From Synergistaceae bacterium (GTDB taxonomy: Bacteria; Synergistota; Synergistia; Synergistales; Aminobacteriaceae), in assembly GCA_031273365.1 (NCBI GenBank), contig JAISSA010000059.1:1-16367 (forward strand): a DNA stretch of 16,367 bases. Direction: 5' to 3'. Of the stretch, positions 14,552 through 16,367 are shown piece by piece. Each line of letters starts with the position of its first letter. Position 1 is the first letter of the stretch. Under the pieces are notes generated by a model. That model ran no database searches. It saw only the letters and a program-made list of their open reading frames with translations, and was not told where the DNA came from. Position numbers and translations under genes: made by a program.

Positions 14552-15237
14552 ACACGCATTTTTTTAAATTTCCCTCTACCCCGCATCTGGCAACCTTGCC
14601 CGGCGTCGATGTCAGGGGCGATAAAGTACTGTCGTTACAGGAACGGGATGAATTCTTGCAGCACGAGCTTGTTATCGAAGAGAAAGTGGACGGCGCGAAT
14701 TTGGGGATTTCATTTGATGCGGAGGGAAACGTCCACGCGCAAAACCGGGGCGCATATCTGCATCTTCCTGGCGCGGGTCAATGGAAGCCACTGGAGCAAT
14801 GGCTTACGCGCCGTATAGATTCCCTTTTTGAACATCTCTCTGACCGTATTATCCTTTTCGGAGAATGGTGCTATGCCCAACATTCGGTTTTCTACGATCG
14901 CTTGCCGGATTGGTTTTTGGGGTTTGATCTCTACGACAAACAAATGGACAGATTTTTTTCTTCAGAGCGCCGGGATGACCTGTTCAGAAAAATGTGTATT
15001 AATCAGGTCCCGATAATTGCGCGTGGATGTTTCACATATATGGAACTCGAGGAAATGTTGGCAGAGTCCAGGCTAACCGCTCAACCTGCAGAAGGCCTTT
15101 ACTTTCGGTTTGACCAGGGAGACTGGCTGGTGCTGCGAGCCAAATTGGTTCGTGCGGAATTTATTCAGTCACTGGAGCAACATTGGTCACGGTCAATCAT
15201 CAAGCCCAACCGCTTGTGTCTGAGGACTCAGGAATGA
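14548..15237 (+). CDS. ATP-dependent RNA ligase (Rnl2-like, RNA_ligase family)
   Basis: 229 residues, beginning on the nuclease stop codon (ATGA). All nucleotidyltransferase motifs are present in order: motif I EEKVDGANLG with the AMP-accepting lysine K46, motif III FGEWCYAQHSV (104-114), motif IIIa FLGFDLYD (123-130), motif IV AEGLYFR (181-187) and motif V LRAKLVRAEF (196-205, K199). It is a compact catalytic domain with little or no added C-terminal domain. Such enzymes join 3'-OH and 5'-phosphate RNA ends through ligase-AMP and RNA-adenylate. Translational coupling to the PIN nuclease suggests cut-and-seal partners. A remote alternative is a DNA ligase, but the KVDGANLG motif with FGEW and the small size favour RNA. 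Family call is strong; biological role is inferred. Confidence 0.88.
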   Translation: MNTHFFKFPSTPHLATLPGVDVRGDKVLSLQERDEFLQHELVIEEKVDGANLGISFDAEGNVHAQNRGAYLHLPGAGQWKPLEQWLTRRIDSLFEHLSDRIILFGEWCYAQHSVFYDRLPDWFLGFDLYDKQMDRFFSSERRDDLFRKMCINQVPIIARGCFTYMELEEMLAESRLTAQPAEGLYFRFDQGDWLVLRAKLVRAEFIQSLEQHWSRSIIKPNRLCLRTQE

Positions 15238-15371
15238 GTGTTGCTGACGAAAACGAGAAATGGTTCCACTCCATCCTCCACAGCTTCCCCTGCAAAATTA
15301 TCGAAGAACAAACCTTGTGGGGGCAGGCGGTGTGCCGTGTCTGGCTGCCGAACGAGGAGGACGCTCAATGA
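15234..15371 (+). pseudogene. 45-codon ORF, probable remnant of the BREX helicase gene brxHII
   Basis: The ATG overlaps the RNA ligase stop (ATGA) and the TGA overlaps the pglZ ATG, so this small frame is coupled on both sides and includes the AGGAGG site used by pglZ. It reads FHSILHSFPCKIIEEQTLWG followed by QAVCRVWLPNEE, which looks like part of a larger protein. In type 3 BREX the gene before pglZ is brxHII, a helicase of roughly 1000 residues, and none is present here. I infer that this is what remains of it, as brxF and pglZ are reduced in the same manner. I cannot prove the homology from sequence alone; a genuine small protein is the alternative. Confidence 0.4.
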
Positions 15372-15911
15372 GTAGCTGGCGGGATGCCATTCTTGATGCC
15401 TTTGTTCCAAACGTCAGTAAGCTGACTCTGGCTGCTGACCCGGACTGTTTGTTGACCGAGGAAAAACTGGCGATGGCGCTCCATGAGCGTGGATTCAACC
15501 TGATCGAGTTCAACGACCCGGTTGAGTTCAGGTACGCCTGCGAGTCGCAGTACCGCTCTATTTGGGATCAGGGTAAGCATACCGACCTGGCAGTGTTTAT
15601 TGCATTCCTGCAGGATCGGGGATTCCACTTTGTCATGCGAGTGCGTGAGAAATGGAATCTCGAGGCAGATTCGGTGGAGACACAACGATGGATCAAAATT
15701 GTTCATATCGGAACTTCGAGCCCAGGTTGCGCAGAATTTCCCGTTCGCTCACGAGTGGTATCCGACCGGACTGCCGGCAGGTTATTTCCCGCTGATCGCT
15801 GGTGAACGTGACGCCTTTGCAAATCCTGGAGAGATCATCGTCGCTCACGGCGGCGCGGCTCTTGAAGAAGTCCTCGTGCCGCTCGTAAAAATTGAAAGGC
15901 AGAAAGTATAA
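15368..15911 (+). pseudogene. pglZ: pglZ remnant (BREX phosphatase-superfamily protein), internal deletion and frameshift
   Basis: ATG 15368 overlaps the previous stop and follows AGGAGG at 15356-15361. The first 75 or so codons match the start of type 3 PglZ: SSWRDAILDAFVPNVSKLTL, ADPDCLLTEE and then HTDLAV. The frame then passes directly into FLQDRGFHFVM, which resembles the segment just before the catalytic DHG of PglZ, so about 500 codons of the core are missing. DHG itself is not seen (REKW stands there). From about 15680 the native tail continues in another frame: ELRAQVAQNFPFAHEW, LPAGYFPLIAGERDAFANPG and HGGAALEEVLVPLVKI, to TAA 15909-15911, which overlaps the brxA ATG. Both ends and both couplings survive, but the product cannot be a working PglZ. 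In its own frame the N-terminal part runs to 15805. Confidence 0.75.
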
Positions 15912-16367
15912 TGAGACCTGACCGTTTTAAGAAAATAGGTATTCAACGCGAATTGCATGTCGAATGGTTTGATTATGCGGCGCGAGTCTGCCTGGCGGGA
16001 TTTACGAAACAATCCGTCAGGCAGGAAATATACACATATTTGGATAATGCTCCTGGCTTCGAAACGCCGCCGTCTTTGCAGACAAAAACCTACATAGCCC
16101 ACGCGCTCATTAAGAGCTGGCTTACGCCGGATAAAGATTTGATCTCGTTGAGAGATTCTGCGCTCAGGTTAATGCAAAAAGACTTAAACGCTAAGTTCGC
16201 CCTGCATTGGTGTTTATTGGGTGCAGCGTATCCATTTTGGTTTGCGGTCGCTGCGGTGATTGGACGCCTGTTGAATTTACAAAATCAGGTAACACAGATG
16301 CAAATTGTGTCCAGATTGAAGGAGCGATGGGGAGACCGCCAAACCGTCAGCCGACGCGCCCGGTATG
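15911..16367 (+). CDS. brxA: BREX protein BrxA (DUF1819-like), 3' end outside the window
   Basis: An open frame of 152 codons with no stop before the window ends; BrxA proteins are about 200 residues, so roughly 50 are missing. The ATG overlaps the stop of the pglZ tail (TAATG). Family traits are visible: EWFDYAARVCLAG, W(L)TPDKD, FALHWCLLGAAYPFWFAV and SRLKERWGDRQTVSRRARY near the end. Despite the old label 'inner membrane protein', characterised BrxA is a small DNA-binding BREX component; the hydrophobic stretch here (FWFAVAAVIG) is short. Being last of the type 3 gene set, it confirms the locus type. The visible part shows no damage. Confidence 0.75.
   Translation, partial: MRPDRFKKIGIQRELHVEWFDYAARVCLAGFTKQSVRQEIYTYLDNAPGFETPPSLQTKTYIAHALIKSWLTPDKDLISLRDSALRLMQKDLNAKFALHWCLLGAAYPFWFAVAAVIGRLLNLQNQVTQMQIVSRLKERWGDRQTVSRRARY

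Noticed and set aside
15605..15680. Segment DRGFHFVMRVREKW read as a piece of an IS4-type transposase
   Set aside because: It aligns better with the PglZ segment just before the catalytic DHG, and it is flanked on both sides by PglZ sequence; no insertion-sequence ends are visible.

Overview
The window is bacterial DNA of fairly high GC content in which every recognisable gene lies on the + strand. It has two unrelated halves separated by about 790 bases without a convincing gene. The sequence does not fix the phylum: a GC-rich anaerobe with ribose/xylose-type sugar uptake would fit, but that is a guess.

Left half (1-4993), sugar uptake and phosphorylation: the C-terminal two thirds of a double-NBD sugar ABC ATPase, a BPD_transp_2 permease, a periplasmic sugar-binding protein with a signal peptide, an FGGY-family sugar kinase, and a small DinB-like four-helix protein. 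Spacing is short and all genes are co-oriented, so this is one catabolic operon. The sugar cannot be read from the sequence. Two perfect short tandem duplications (15 bp inside the ATPase gene, 16 bp just before the binding-protein RBS) look recent.

Gap (4994-5779): three degenerate, partly palindromic repeats that resemble a decayed CRISPR array, a perfect 10-bp inverted repeat, and a consensus -10 element ahead of the next operon.

Right half (5780-16367), a defence locus: the gene order is that of a type 3 BREX system (brxF-brxC-pglXI-brxHII-pglZ-brxA), but modified in two ways. (i) brxC, pglX and the visible part of brxA are intact, while brxF, probably brxHII, and pglZ are reduced to their ends. 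brxF and pglZ start normally, lose their middles, and finish in another frame with the original stop/start coupling to the next gene preserved. PglZ has lost its catalytic core and BrxF stops just after its Walker A motif. (ii) Between pglX and the brxHII remnant sits a tightly coupled three-gene cassette: an SMC/ABC-like AAA ATPase with a DUF3696-type C-terminus, a PIN-domain nuclease starting on the ATPase stop codon, and an ATP-dependent RNA ligase starting on the nuclease stop codon. ATPase + RNA nuclease + RNA ligase suggests an RNA-cutting, RNA-sealing defence or stress module riding in a BREX operon whose own core is broken. I know no named system with this composition.

pglX also carries an AT-rich insert-like tract of roughly 400 bp between its SAM-binding and DPPF motifs, as expected if the specificity region was swapped by recombination.
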